NCBI RefSeq assembly: GCF_003344045.1
Contig: NZ_QFWX01000010.1
Coordinates: 1 to 44,090, forward strand
DNA: 44,090 nucleotides
Direction of reading: 5' to 3'
DNA from: Marinobacter vulgaris
GTDB taxonomy: Bacteria; Pseudomonadota; Gammaproteobacteria; Pseudomonadales; Oleiphilaceae
Shown: piece after piece, positions 35,336-43,402 of the stretch
Position numbering within the stretch: the first letter of the stretch is position 1
Layout: every line of letters starts with the position of its first letter
Position numbers and translations under genes: made by a program
The notes under the pieces: generated by a model
Seen by the model: only the letters and a program-made list of their open reading frames with translations
Told to the model about the DNA's origin: nothing
Database searches by the model: none

Positions 35336-37321
35336 GTGAAACACGACAAGTTGGCAAAGCATGGAAGTCGTAATCCCGCGATCCGGGCGTTCCTCCAGCT
35401 ACCAAGGTTTCATAAACGGGTTGTGTCTGTATTGTCGGATGCGTTCTTCCTGTTTTTTGCGATTTGGGCTGCCTATGCATTGCGCCTGGAACAACATCTC
35501 TGGTTGCCGAACCAGGAGCAGATGACGGTTGCGGCTATTACCGTTGCATTTACGATTTTTATTTTCATACGCTTGGGGCTTTACAGGGCGGTTATTCGCT
35601 ATCTGGGTGATAGGGCCTTCCTCACCATCATCTATGGTGTTATTGCCTCCAGTATTTCTCTTATTGTTCTCGGATACTTGTTGCAGGTACTTGTACCCCG
35701 TTCTGTACCCATCATCTACGGTGCACTGGCCTTTTTGTTCGTGAGTGGCACCCGTCTTGGTGTGCGGATGATTGTGAATCATCCTAAGCAGCGCGCAAAG
35801 GAAGTAGTTGCTATTGTTGGGGCTGGTGAAACCGGCATGCAGCTGGCGTCTGCTCTGGTGCAGGGAACGGAATACCGCCCCGTGGTTTTTGTGACGCTTG
35901 ACCGAGCTAATCACAAGTCGATGATTAATGGTTTGCCTGTTGTCAGTATCAATCATATCGCCAAGCATCTGCCGAAGCATGGAGTGCAGCGGATTTTGCT
36001 GGCACTGGATGAAAATACCCAGATTGATCGCAAGAAGCTGCTCAAACAGCTTGAGCCGCTATCGATTCCGGTTCAGACCGTTCCTTCCATGTCGGAACTT
36101 GTAGCTGGCCAGGCAAGAATTAATGACATCCGGGATCTGGAAATTGAGGACCTGCTCGGGCGGGACCCGGTTCGGCCTGATTCTGCCGTTGTGGCCAAAA
36201 GTCTGTACCAGAAGTCTGTGATGGTCACCGGAGCAGGTGGCTCGATTGGCTCTGAATTGTGTCGCCAAATCATTCGCCATTGCCCGCGCACGCTGGTGCT
36301 GTTCGAACAATCCGAGTTTTCCCTGTATGCCATCGAACGGGAGTTGAGTTCCATCAACCAGATTGAAGGGCTGGAGGTGGAGCTGCACCCGCTCCTTGGC
36401 AACGTAAACCATCGGCGCCGCTGTGAAACTGTAATGAGGGCGTTTGGCGTTCAGACGGTTTATCACGCAGCAGCCTATAAGCATGTGCCGTTGGTGGAAC
36501 ACAATGTCATTGAAGGGATCCAGAACAACGTATTCGGCACCTGGCATACTGCGGAGGCGGCCATTGCCGCTGGCGTTGAACGGTTCGTATTGATTTCAAC
36601 CGACAAGGCGGTTCGCCCAACCAATGTGATGGGGGCCAGCAAGCGGCTGGCGGAGCTGGTGTTGCAGGCGCTGGCGCAACGGCAGCAGAAGACCGTATTT
36701 TCCATGGTTCGCTTCGGTAACGTGCTTGGATCCTCCGGTTCTGTAGTGCCCCTGTTCCGGGATCAGATTCGTGATGGCGGCCCTGTTACGGTTACTCACC
36801 CGGATATTATCCGTTACTTCATGACCATCCCCGAGGCGAGCCAGCTTGTATTGCAGGCAGGCAGCATTGGCGTAGGCGGCGAAGTGTTTGTGCTGGATAT
36901 GGGTGAGCCGGTGAAAATTGCGGACCTGGCCCGGAAGATGATTCACCTGATGGGGCTCGAAGAGAAAACTGAAGATGATCCCGACGGTGATATTGAAGTG
37001 GTCTTCACCGGCTTACGCCCCGGGGAGAAGCTTTACGAAGAGCTGCTGATTGGTGACGATCCCCAGGGTACTTCACACCCCCGAATCATGATGGCGCGGG
37101 AAGTATCTTTGCCCTGGGAGCAGGTTGAAGACTTCCTGAACCTGCTACAGCGCGCCAGCCAGACGTTCGATTGCAGTGCAGTGATTGAGGTATTGAAGAA
37201 CTCGAAAACGGGTTATGCACCGAATGGCGATCTGGAAGACCTGGTCTGGTGTAACAGCCAGACGAGTGTTACCAAAGCTGAGCATCAGGACGATAAGAAG
37301 GTCCGCCGGCTATCAGTGTAG
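35336..37321 (+). CDS. WbpM-like UDP-GlcNAc 4,6-dehydratase (membrane-anchored)
   Basis: This 661-residue protein has an N-terminal membrane region with about four segments (residues 28-140), a first Rossmann-like domain starting VVAIVGAGETGMQLASAL, and a C-terminal dehydratase domain with VTGAGGSIGSELCRQI, HAAAYKHVPLVEHN, ISTDKAVRPTNVMGASKR and VFVLDMGEPVKI. These match WbpM/FlaA1-class enzymes, which make UDP-4-keto-6-deoxy-GlcNAc. The start is GTG with AGGAAG upstream. Its TAG stop lies within the first bases of a REP-like repeat (37318-37349). Confidence 0.93.
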   Translation: MKHDKLAKHGSRNPAIRAFLQLPRFHKRVVSVLSDAFFLFFAIWAAYALRLEQHLWLPNQEQMTVAAITVAFTIFIFIRLGLYRAVIRYLGDRAFLTIIYGVIASSISLIVLGYLLQVLVPRSVPIIYGALAFLFVSGTRLGVRMIVNHPKQRAKEVVAIVGAGETGMQLASALVQGTEYRPVVFVTLDRANHKSMINGLPVVSINHIAKHLPKHGVQRILLALDENTQIDRKKLLKQLEPLSIPVQTVPSMSELVAGQARINDIRDLEIEDLLGRDPVRPDSAVVAKSLYQKSVMVTGAGGSIGSELCRQIIRHCPRTLVLFEQSEFSLYAIERELSSINQIEGLEVELHPLLGNVNHRRRCETVMRAFGVQTVYHAAAYKHVPLVEHNVIEGIQNNVFGTWHTAEAAIAAGVERFVLISTDKAVRPTNVMGASKRLAELVLQALAQRQQKTVFSMVRFGNVLGSSGSVVPLFRDQIRDGGPVTVTHPDIIRYFMTIPEASQLVLQAGSIGVGGEVFVLDMGEPVKIADLARKMIHLMGLEEKTEDDPDGDIEVVFTGLRPGEKLYEELLIGDDPQGTSHPRIMMAREVSLPWEQVEDFLNLLQRASQTFDCSAVIEVLKNSKTGYAPNGDLEDLVWCNSQTSVTKAEHQDDKKVRRLSV

Positions 37322-37349
37322 GTCGGATTAGGCGCGGTCGTAATTCGAC
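37318..37349. repeat. REP-like palindrome, copy 2
   Basis: The unit begins GTAGGTCGGATTAGGCGCGG and ends TAATTCGAC. The T in TAATTCGAC breaks one stem pair. It overlaps the stop codon of the WbpM-like gene and lies upstream of cysC. See copy 1 at 4285 for the family. Confidence 0.8.
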
Positions 37350-37406
37350 ACCCACCATCTGTTAACCACTACAATTTAAGTATTTTAAAAGCAAGGTTGC
37401 TAATAA

Positions 37407-38027
37407 ATGTCTGAGAATATTGTCTGGCATCACCAGAAAGTCACCCGGGCGGACCGGGCCTCCATCAAGAACCAGAGCCCATGCCTGTTGTGGTTTACCG
37501 GCCTGAGTGGTTCTGGCAAGTCCACCATTGCCAATGCGCTGGATGTGGCCTTGTTCGAGCGTGGCTATCACACTTTTCTGCTGGATGGGGATAATGTGCG
37601 CCATGGGTTGAACAAGGATCTTGGGTTTTCCGATGAAGACCGGGTTGAGAACATTCGCCGCATTGGCGAGGTGAGCAAGCTGTTTACCGATTCCGGCGTG
37701 ATTGTGCTCAGCGCGTTCATTTCTCCGTTCACCAGCGACAGGCGCCTGGTGCGCAACCTGTTTCCGGCGGGGGAGTTCATTGAAGTGTTCATGGATACGC
37801 CGCTTGAGACCTGTGAGGAGCGGGATCCGAAGGGGCTCTATGAAAAGGCCAGGGCTGGCAAGATCAAGCACTTCACGGGTATCGATTCCCCCTATGAGGA
37901 GCCGGAGCGCCCGGAAGTTCGTCTGGACACATCGAAGATGTCGGTTGATGACTGTGTGAACCGTTTAATCAGCTACCTGCTGGATCGGCAACTGATCTTT
38001 ACCCCTTCCCACGCCCCCGGAGCATAA
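37407..38027 (+). CDS. cysC: Adenylylsulfate kinase CysC
   Basis: CysC phosphorylates adenosine 5'-phosphosulfate to PAPS, the universal sulfate donor. The 206-residue protein has the P-loop GLSGSGKST at residues 32-40, [19 protein letters not shown] and [20 protein letters not shown], all canonical. No sulfurylase (CysN/CysD) gene is in the window, so APS must come from elsewhere in the genome. It lies at the end of the polysaccharide series and six bases before an SLC13 permease gene. A decayed second copy lies at 19731-20098. Context suggests it supplies PAPS for glycan sulfation, besides any assimilatory role. Confidence 0.95.
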   Translation: MSENIVWHHQKVTRADRASIKNQSPCLLWFTGLSGSGKSTIANALDVALFERGYHTFLLDGDNVRHGLNKDLGFSDEDRVENIRRIGEVSKLFTDSGVIVLSAFISPFTSDRRLVRNLFPAGEFIEVFMDTPLETCEERDPKGLYEKARAGKIKHFTGIDSPYEEPERPEVRLDTSKMSVDDCVNRLISYLLDRQLIFTPSHAPGA

Positions 38028-38033
38028 GTCCCT

Positions 38034-39803
38034 ATGGCATGGGAAGCCATTGTTACCCTGCTTACCCTGTTTACGGTTCTTGCGGCGCTAGTGATTACCC
38101 GGGTGTCGGCCGATCTGGTGTTGATGGCGGCCCTAGCTTTCTTGCTGATAACCGGCATTCTGGGGCCGGTTGAGGCGTTAGTCGGGTTCGGTAACCCGGG
38201 TGTGATTACCATTGCAACGCTTTATGTGGTAGCCGCTGGCCTGAAGGAGACGGGGGCCGTGCAGTGGATTGCGCGTTTGCTGCTGGGGCACCCCAAAACC
38301 GAGAAAGGTGCGCAACTGCGTATGCTGGCACCCACCGGTATTCTCAGTGGTTTTATGAACAATACCGCCGTTGTGGCGATGTTTATCCCTGCTATTCAGG
38401 ACTGGGCCCAACGCCTTGGTATTCCTTCCTCCCGCCTTCTCTTGCCGCTGAGTTACGCCGCCATTCTGGGTGGCACCTGCACGCTGATCGGCACCAGTAC
38501 TAATCTAGTGGTGGATGGCATGCTGCAGACACGGTTGGGAATTAACCTGGGGCTGTTCGAGCTCGCCTGGGTTGGTGTGCCCCTTTTGCTGGTGGGCGGT
38601 GTTTACCTGGTGCTGGTGGCTTCCCGCGTGCTGCCTGACCGCGGTGGTATGAAGGAGGAACTGGAGCAGGTTCGGGAATATGGCGTTGAGGTTGAAGTGG
38701 ACGCTACCGGTCCTCTGGCAGGCAAGACGGTGGCCCAAGCCGGCCTGCGGGCACTGAATTATGGCTACCTGACGGAAATCGACCGGGACGGCCGGCTGAT
38801 TACCGCGGTAGAGCCGGACCGGATGCTGCAGGCGGGCGACAAGCTGTATTTTGTGGGAGCGCCGGAATGCGCCAGTGAGCTGCGCCGCATTCAGGGCCTG
38901 AAGCCCGCCCAGGCCAGTATCCAGAAGCTGGACCTGGCCAATCATCAGCGCTGTCTGGTGGAAGTAGTACTGGGCCAGGAATTCCCGGCCCTTGGCAAGA
39001 CGATTCGGGAAAGCCGCTTCCGTACCCGCTTCAATGCCGCGATTCTTTCAGTCTCTCGCGAGGGCAATCGGGTGCCCGGCAAGCTGGGGGATATTACCTT
39101 CAAGATGGGGGACACCCTGTTGCTGGAGGCCAGTCATGAGTTTGTGGAGCAGTACCGCTTTCGGCGGGACTTTTTGCTGGTCAGCGGGCTGAACGATTCC
39201 ACGCCACCGGATTTCCGCAAGGCGCCCCGTGCATTGGTTATTCTGTTGCTGATGGTGCTGGTCAGTGCCACTGGCCTGTTCCAGATTATTGAGGCCGCAT
39301 TTCTGGCTGCCGGCGCCATGATTGTCAGTGGCTGCATCACCGCCAGCCGCGCCCGCCGCAGCGTGGATTTACCGGTGCTGGTGGTGATTGCCGCTTCTTT
39401 TTCCCTGGGCACTGCTATGACGGAGACGGGTGGTGCAGAGTGGGTGGCTACCAGTTTGCTGGGCCTTTTCGGCCCGTTGACGCCGTGGCTGGCGCTGGCG
39501 CTGGTTTATATACTTACCGCAGCCTTTACCGAGGCGATTACCAACAACGCGGCTGCGGTGTTGATGTTTCCCATTGCACTGGCGGTGTCCGAGCAATTGG
39601 GCGTTAACTTCCTGCCCTTTGCGGTAGCCGTAATGTTCGCCGCCTCAGCCTCGTTCATCACCCCACTGGGCTACCAGACCAACCTGATGGTCTACGGCCC
39701 TGGCCGCTACCAGTTCATGGATTACGTCCGCCTGGGCTTTCCACTCAGCCTGCTGGTAGGTGCAACAGCCATCTCCCTGATTCCCTTCGTCTGGGCATTC
39801 TGA
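38034..39803 (+). CDS. SLC13-family permease with RCK_C domains (candidate sulfate transporter)
   Basis: This 589-residue inner-membrane protein has two membrane halves separated by a soluble middle of about 200 residues. The middle (about 205-385) contains two TrkA-C/RCK_C-like units, seen as repeated [17 protein letters not shown] and [18 protein letters not shown] segments. The membrane halves carry [31 protein letters not shown] and [17 protein letters not shown], the paired SNT-type motifs of SLC13. Such proteins import sulfate or other divalent anions. Adjacency to cysC favours sulfate. It is tightly spaced with cysC and probably cotranscribed. Confidence 0.88.
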   Translation: MAWEAIVTLLTLFTVLAALVITRVSADLVLMAALAFLLITGILGPVEALVGFGNPGVITIATLYVVAAGLKETGAVQWIARLLLGHPKTEKGAQLRMLAPTGILSGFMNNTAVVAMFIPAIQDWAQRLGIPSSRLLLPLSYAAILGGTCTLIGTSTNLVVDGMLQTRLGINLGLFELAWVGVPLLLVGGVYLVLVASRVLPDRGGMKEELEQVREYGVEVEVDATGPLAGKTVAQAGLRALNYGYLTEIDRDGRLITAVEPDRMLQAGDKLYFVGAPECASELRRIQGLKPAQASIQKLDLANHQRCLVEVVLGQEFPALGKTIRESRFRTRFNAAILSVSREGNRVPGKLGDITFKMGDTLLLEASHEFVEQYRFRRDFLLVSGLNDSTPPDFRKAPRALVILLLMVLVSATGLFQIIEAAFLAAGAMIVSGCITASRARRSVDLPVLVVIAASFSLGTAMTETGGAEWVATSLLGLFGPLTPWLALALVYILTAAFTEAITNNAAAVLMFPIALAVSEQLGVNFLPFAVAVMFAASASFITPLGYQTNLMVYGPGRYQFMDYVRLGFPLSLLVGATAISLIPFVWAF

Positions 39804-39812
39804 CCGTAGAAC

Positions 39813-39844
39813 GTAGGTCGGATTAGCCGAAGGCGTAATCCGGC
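39813..39844. repeat. REP-like palindrome, copy 3
   Basis: The unit begins GTAGGTCGGATTAGCCGAAG and ends TAATCCGGC, in the gap after the SLC13 gene. It could act as an mRNA 3'-end hairpin. No T-run follows. Confidence 0.8.
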
Positions 39845-40151
39845 AACCATGCAGGTCCCGGGATATGTGGTAAATTTCTTGAAAGCCATATCGGGCAGAA
39901 GTGGTTGTTGAAATTTGCGAGGACTGCATGCCAGTAATTTTCAGGTATCAAGGTTTCAAGTTCTTTTTTTACTCGAATGAAGGTAATCCGCTAGAGCCAG
40001 CTCATATTCATGTTCGTGCAGCGGGCAAAGAAGCAAAGTTCTGGCTATCGCCTTCAGTATCTTTGGCGCGCAATGATGGTTTTTGAAGTGGACCCCAAAA
40101 TTTGGACAGGTGCCTAAGCTCTGATTCATCATCTCCACAGGGAGGAGAATC

Positions 40152-40436
40152 ATGAGCAAGAAACGCAAACAGTACAGCGCATCGTTCAAGTCCAAAGTCG
40201 CCCTGGCAGCCCTCAAAGGGGACGAGACCACCTCCGAGATTGCTGCCCGATTTCAGATTCACCCGACCATGGTCAGTACCTGGAAGCGCGAACTGCTGGA
40301 CAATGCTCCCGGCCTCTTCGAGGGTAAGAAGAAGTCCGCCAAGCAATCCGATGAGCCCAACACCGATGAGCTATACCGCGAGATCGGCCGACTGACGGTG
40401 GAGCGCGATTTTTTGTCGCGCAAGCTCGATCAGTAA
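40152..40436 (+). CDS. IS3-family transposase OrfA
   Basis: This 94-residue helix-turn-helix protein binds the element ends and, fused by frameshift to OrfB, forms the transposase. RKQYSASFKSKVALAALKGD and TTSEIAARFQIHPTMVSTWK form the HTH, followed by a leucine-zipper-like tail EIGRLTVERDFLSRKLDQ. GGAGGAGA lies just before the ATG. The slippery site T_TTT_TTG (40409-40415) is near its end. Confidence 0.93.
   Translation: MSKKRKQYSASFKSKVALAALKGDETTSEIAARFQIHPTMVSTWKRELLDNAPGLFEGKKKSAKQSDEPNTDELYREIGRLTVERDFLSRKLDQ
40409..40415 (+). other. Programmed -1 frameshift site of the IS3 element
   Basis: The heptamer T_TTT_TTG lies in the orfA frame (GAT TTT TTG). A -1 slip enters the orfB frame, which is open from there through 41287, giving a joined OrfAB product. 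This is the usual arrangement in IS3-family elements. Confidence 0.6.
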
Positions 40437-40450
40437 GCCGTCAACGCCGG

Positions 40451-41287
40451 TTGGCGATGATTGAGCGAGGTCATCCCCAGGTCAGTATTGTGCGTCAGTG
40501 TGAGCTGCTCAAGCTGAGCCGCTCATCGGTGTATTACGTCCCTCGTGAACGCTGTCAGGAGGACCTGAATCTGATGTATCTGATTGATCAGCAGCATCTG
40601 GAAACGCCGTACTATGGCTCTCGCAAGATGCGTGTTCACTTGCAGCACCAGGGCTGCCGGGTCAACCGGAAGCGGGTGCAACGGCTGATGCGCACCATAG
40701 GCATTCAAGCCGTGTACCCGCGCCCCAGAACCAGCATTCCGGGCGATGGGCACAAGGTCTACCCGTACCTGCTCAAAGGGCTGCGAATCGATCGGCCTAA
40801 CCACGTCTGGGCAACTGGTATCACGTATCTTCCGCTGGCCCGAGGCTTCATGTATCTAGTTGCTATCATCGACTGGCATAGCCGCAAGGTACTGTCCTGG
40901 CGAGTCTCAAACACAATGGACACCGATTTCTGTATCGATGCCCTGGAAGAGGCTCTTCAGCGCCATGGAACGCCGGAAATCTTCAATACCGATCAGGGCG
41001 TCCAGTTCACCAGTGAGGCCTTTACAGGGGTTCTCAAAGAACATGACATCCGGATCAGCATGGACGGCAAGGGCTGCTACCATGACAACATCTTCGTGGA
41101 GCGGCTCTGGCGCAGCGTCAAACACGAGTGTGTTTACCTCACCGCCTTCGAGAACGGACACCACTTGAAACAAGCGCTTAGCCGGTACTTCCGGCACTAC
41201 AATCAGACACGGTTCCATGAGAGCCTTGATTACCAAACACCGCATGAGGTGTACTACCAGCAACAACCATTGACCTTGGCAGCTTGA
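40451..41287 (+). CDS. IS3-family transposase OrfB, first catalytic Asp replaced
   Basis: This integrase-core transposase of about 278 residues has HTH_21-like [20 protein letters not shown], the rve domain with [15 protein letters not shown] (second Asp) and [15 protein letters not shown] (Glu). Where the family has W-x-x-D-I-T-Y, this copy reads [13 protein letters not shown] instead of GAT at the first catalytic Asp. The enzyme should be inactive although its frame is intact. The TTG start given is arbitrary, since OrfB is normally made as an OrfAB fusion by frameshifting. Confidence 0.9.
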   Translation: MAMIERGHPQVSIVRQCELLKLSRSSVYYVPRERCQEDLNLMYLIDQQHLETPYYGSRKMRVHLQHQGCRVNRKRVQRLMRTIGIQAVYPRPRTSIPGDGHKVYPYLLKGLRIDRPNHVWATGITYLPLARGFMYLVAIIDWHSRKVLSWRVSNTMDTDFCIDALEEALQRHGTPEIFNTDQGVQFTSEAFTGVLKEHDIRISMDGKGCYHDNIFVERLWRSVKHECVYLTAFENGHHLKQALSRYFRHYNQTRFHESLDYQTPHEVYYQQQPLTLAA

Positions 41288-41428
41288 GCCGAGTACACAA
41301 CAGAATCAGAGCTTGGTAACACCATCAAGCTGTCCAACTGATCGGGTCCACCTCATTTGATGCCCGAACGATTCGGGTATTGTTGGAAGTAACGGAACAA
41401 AATCAGAAGCTGTTAGAGGATGCATGGC

Positions 41429-41680
41429 ATGACTATTTCGCCTGAAAAAGCCTGGTTTGATGAGGACAATCTCTGGGTCATGCTTTCGGACGGTCGCACA
41501 ATAGGTGCTCCGCTGGCTTGGTTTCCTCGTCTGCTTCACGCTGACAAGAACGCCCGGGATGACTTTGAGCTGAGCGTGCATGGCATTCACTGGGATTCGC
41601 TGGATGAGGACATCAGCGTTCAGGGCTTGTTGGCAGGGCAGGGCGATCAAACACATTCCAAGCGCGACCACGCCGCCTAA
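41429..41680 (+). CDS. DUF2442-domain protein
   Basis: The 83-residue protein reads MTISPEKAWFDEDNLWVMLS then DGRTIGAPLAWFPRLL, the conserved DUF2442 pattern. The ATG at 41429 overlaps the end of the broken DUF4160 gene, so the two were one operon before the IS3 element inserted upstream. With its partner disrupted and the element in between, it may have lost its promoter. The function of DUF2442 is unknown; some members resemble small DNA-binding or antitoxin-like partners. The C-terminal tail after HGIHWDSLDEDI is variable. Confidence 0.82.
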   Translation: MTISPEKAWFDEDNLWVMLSDGRTIGAPLAWFPRLLHADKNARDDFELSVHGIHWDSLDEDISVQGLLAGQGDQTHSKRDHAA

Positions 41681-41685
41681 CAGTC

Positions 41686-41788
41686 CTGGGGGCTGGCCCG
41701 GCGGTAGGTATACCTTTTCTTTGGAAAAAGAACTCGTTTCGCTCAAACACCTTTTTCTGGCAGAAAAGGTACCACAACCCCCGGGCCG
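41686..41788. repeat. Large imperfect hairpin element
   Basis: GGTATACCTTTTCTTTGGAA and AAAG (41707-41730) are largely complementary to CTTTTTCTGGCAGAAAAGGT and ACC (41751-41773). Outer G/C-rich arms (CTGGGGGCTGGCCCGG against ACCCCCGGGCC) extend the pairing. The centre is AACTCGTTTCGCTCAAACAC. It looks like a dispersed intergenic palindromic element, or a terminator for the DUF2442 gene. Confidence 0.5.
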
Positions 41789-41818
41789 ATTTCGGCTTCG
41801 TGGGCGACTTTTGCATTT

Positions 41819-41853
41819 GTCGGATTACGGCCCGGGGGCCTAATCCGACCTAC
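41819..41853. repeat. REP-like palindrome, copy 4 (inverted)
   Basis: On the minus strand the unit begins GTAGGTCGGATTAGGCC and ends TAATCCGAC, with a longer C/G-rich loop than the other copies. It faces copy 5, 25 bases away, so the pair forms a larger inverted structure. Confidence 0.8.
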
Positions 41854-41878
41854 GGGGGTATTGTCAGCATTGGGAGTT

Positions 41879-41910
41879 GTAGGTCGGATTAGCCGAAGGC
41901 GTAATCCGAC
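41879..41910. repeat. REP-like palindrome, copy 5
   Basis: The unit begins GTAGGTCGGATTAGCCGAAG and ends TAATCCGAC, with a perfect 9-base stem. It is nearly identical to copy 3 and paired head-to-head with copy 4. It ends 39 bases before the beta-CASP hydrolase start. Confidence 0.85.
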
Positions 41911-41949
41911 AAGCACCTGGAGAACAGTGTTTAAATAACAAGGAAGGTT

Positions 41950-43368
41950 ATGACGATCGACATAAAACACCACGGAGCGGTGACAGGCGTAACCGGTTCC
42001 TGCCATGAACTGGTTGTAGGCAACTCCGGCATTCTTGTGGATTGCGGGTTGTTTCAGGGTGAGGAAGCCGGTAATGGCGCTACGGCCTCAGATCTTTCCA
42101 TTGATTTTCCCATCGACCACATCCGTGCGCTTGTGGTTACTCACGTGCACATCGACCATGTAGGGCGCATACCCTATCTTCTTGCCGCCGGGTTTGAGGG
42201 GCCGATTATCTGTTCGGAGCCTTCGGCCATCATGCTGCCGGAGATTCTTGAGGATGCGCTGAAGATCGGCTTTACTCGAAACCGCTCACTGATTGAGCGG
42301 GTGTTGGGGCTGATTCGGGCCCGGCTTGTGCCGGTGCCTTATGAGCAATGGCATTCGGTGTTTGACGATGATGGCGGGTCGCTCTCCGTGAGGTTGCAGC
42401 GGGCGGGGCACATTCTGGGTTCGGCCTATGTGGAATGTGAAGCTGAGAGCGATGGCGAGTTTGAGCGGCTTGTGTTCAGTGGGGACCTTGGTGCGCCCCA
42501 TGCGCCGTTGCTGCCGGCGCCCCAGCCGCCGGAGCGGGCGGACCGGGTGGTGATTGAGAGTACCTACGGCGACAGGGACCATGAGAGCCGTGAAAACCGC
42601 CGGTATCGGCTCAAATCAGTGCTGGAGCATGCGCTTGCGGATGGCGGGACCGTGTTGATTCCAGCGTTCAGTATTGGGCGGACGCAGGAATTGTTGTACG
42701 AGATTGAGAGTTTGATCGCGGAGTTTGGTAAGGGGTCTGACCCCTCGGGGTCAGACCCCACAACTACTGAGATCTGGAATACCCTCGAAATCGTCGTCGA
42801 CTCTCCCCTCGCCGCCACCTTCACCCGAATCTACCGCGATCTCAAACCCTTCTGGGACGCCGAAGCCACCGAGCTGGTCAGCCAGGGCCGGCATCCACTA
42901 TCGTTCGAGCAGCTCACCGTCATCAACTCCCACGACGACCACCTGAACGCTGTCGACTATCTGGCCAAATCCCACCGCCCCTGCGTGGTGTTGGCTGGTT
43001 CCGGGATGTGCGCCGGCGGCCGTGTTGTGAATTATCTTAAGGCGATGCTGGCGGATCAGCGCAATGATGTGCTGTTCGTGGGCTACCAGGCCAAAGGCAC
43101 ACCGGGGCGGGATATTCTGACCTATGGGCCACGGGGAGGCTGGGTGGAGCTGGATGGTGAGCGTTACGACATCCGCGCCCAGGTGCATCAGGTAGGCGGT
43201 TACTCTGCCCATGCGGGGCAGTCGGATCTCGTCCGTTTTGTGACCGGTATTGAGTTGCCTCCCTCGGAAATACGGATTGTGCACGGGGATGCCAGTGCCA
43301 AGGAATCGCTGAAAAGCCAATTACATTCAGTTGGGCTGAAGGGGATAATGATTCCCGGTTTGGCCTGA
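41950..43368 (+). CDS. Metallo-beta-lactamase/beta-CASP hydrolase, second copy
   Basis: This 472-residue protein has the same fold as the protein at 1379-2740 but is clearly divergent. It shows HVHIDH at residues 65-70, VFSGDLGAPHAPLLP, VIESTYGDRDHESR, VVDSPLAATFT, LAGSGMCAGGRV and YSAHAGQSDL. AAGGAAGG precedes the ATG. A near-perfect palindrome at 42732-42759 lies in the reading frame at about residues 261-270 (GSDPSGSDP), where the other copy has no such stretch. Family members process RNA; the substrate here is unknown. It precedes tviB by 34 bases. Confidence 0.9.
   Translation: MTIDIKHHGAVTGVTGSCHELVVGNSGILVDCGLFQGEEAGNGATASDLSIDFPIDHIRALVVTHVHIDHVGRIPYLLAAGFEGPIICSEPSAIMLPEILEDALKIGFTRNRSLIERVLGLIRARLVPVPYEQWHSVFDDDGGSLSVRLQRAGHILGSAYVECEAESDGEFERLVFSGDLGAPHAPLLPAPQPPERADRVVIESTYGDRDHESRENRRYRLKSVLEHALADGGTVLIPAFSIGRTQELLYEIESLIAEFGKGSDPSGSDPTTTEIWNTLEIVVDSPLAATFTRIYRDLKPFWDAEATELVSQGRHPLSFEQLTVINSHDDHLNAVDYLAKSHRPCVVLAGSGMCAGGRVVNYLKAMLADQRNDVLFVGYQAKGTPGRDILTYGPRGGWVELDGERYDIRAQVHQVGGYSAHAGQSDLVRFVTGIELPPSEIRIVHGDASAKESLKSQLHSVGLKGIMIPGLA
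42732..42759. repeat. Palindromic element inside a coding region
   Basis: GGGGTCTGACCCC and GGGGTCAGACCCC, separated by TC, form a perfect 13-base inverted repeat, and each arm is itself nearly palindromic. It lies in frame within the beta-CASP hydrolase gene and adds a Ser-Asp-Pro-rich loop. The arms resemble a short dispersed repeat known from several proteobacteria. Confidence 0.85.
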
Positions 43369-43402
43369 ACCAGTTATTTGTCATTAAAGGATTGTTTGAA
43401 TC

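Larger units (their letters stand above)
40084..41355 (+). mobile_element. IS3-family insertion sequence with TTT target duplication
   Basis: The 1272-base element has ends TGAAGTGGACCCC (left) and TGAGGTGGACCCG (right, read inward), each with GGACAG further in. TTT at 40081-40083 and at 41356-41358 is the 3-base target duplication. It carries orfA and orfB in the usual -1 frame relationship, and it interrupts a DUF4160 gene. Confidence 0.93.
39928..41445 (+). pseudogene. DUF4160-family gene split by an IS3-family element
   Basis: The 5' part (39928-40083) encodes MPVIFRYQGFKFFFYSNEGN, PLEPAHIHVRAAGKEAKFW and ends LARNDGF. The 3' part (41359-41445) encodes DARTIRVLLEVTEQNQKLLE followed by DAWHDYFA and stop. 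Removing the IS and one copy of its TTT duplication rejoins both in frame as an 80-residue DUF4160 protein. DUF4160 genes usually stand next to a DUF2442 gene, as here. Their role is unknown, though the pair has been likened to small toxin-antitoxin-type modules. The interruption is recent, because neither part has decayed. Confidence 0.9.

Noticed and set aside
40409..40436. orfA/orfB break read as a disabling frameshift
   Set aside because: The -1 relationship with a T_TTT_TTG slippery site is the normal expression mode of IS3-family elements. The real defect is the Asp-to-Gly change.
41819..41910. Intrinsic terminator formed by the paired repeats
   Set aside because: The stems are strong but no T-run follows, and identical units occur elsewhere. 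A dispersed repeat explains them better.
4285..41910. Repeated GTAGGTCGGATTA units as a CRISPR array
   Set aside because: Copies are scattered, palindromic and in both orientations, without regular spacers or cas genes.
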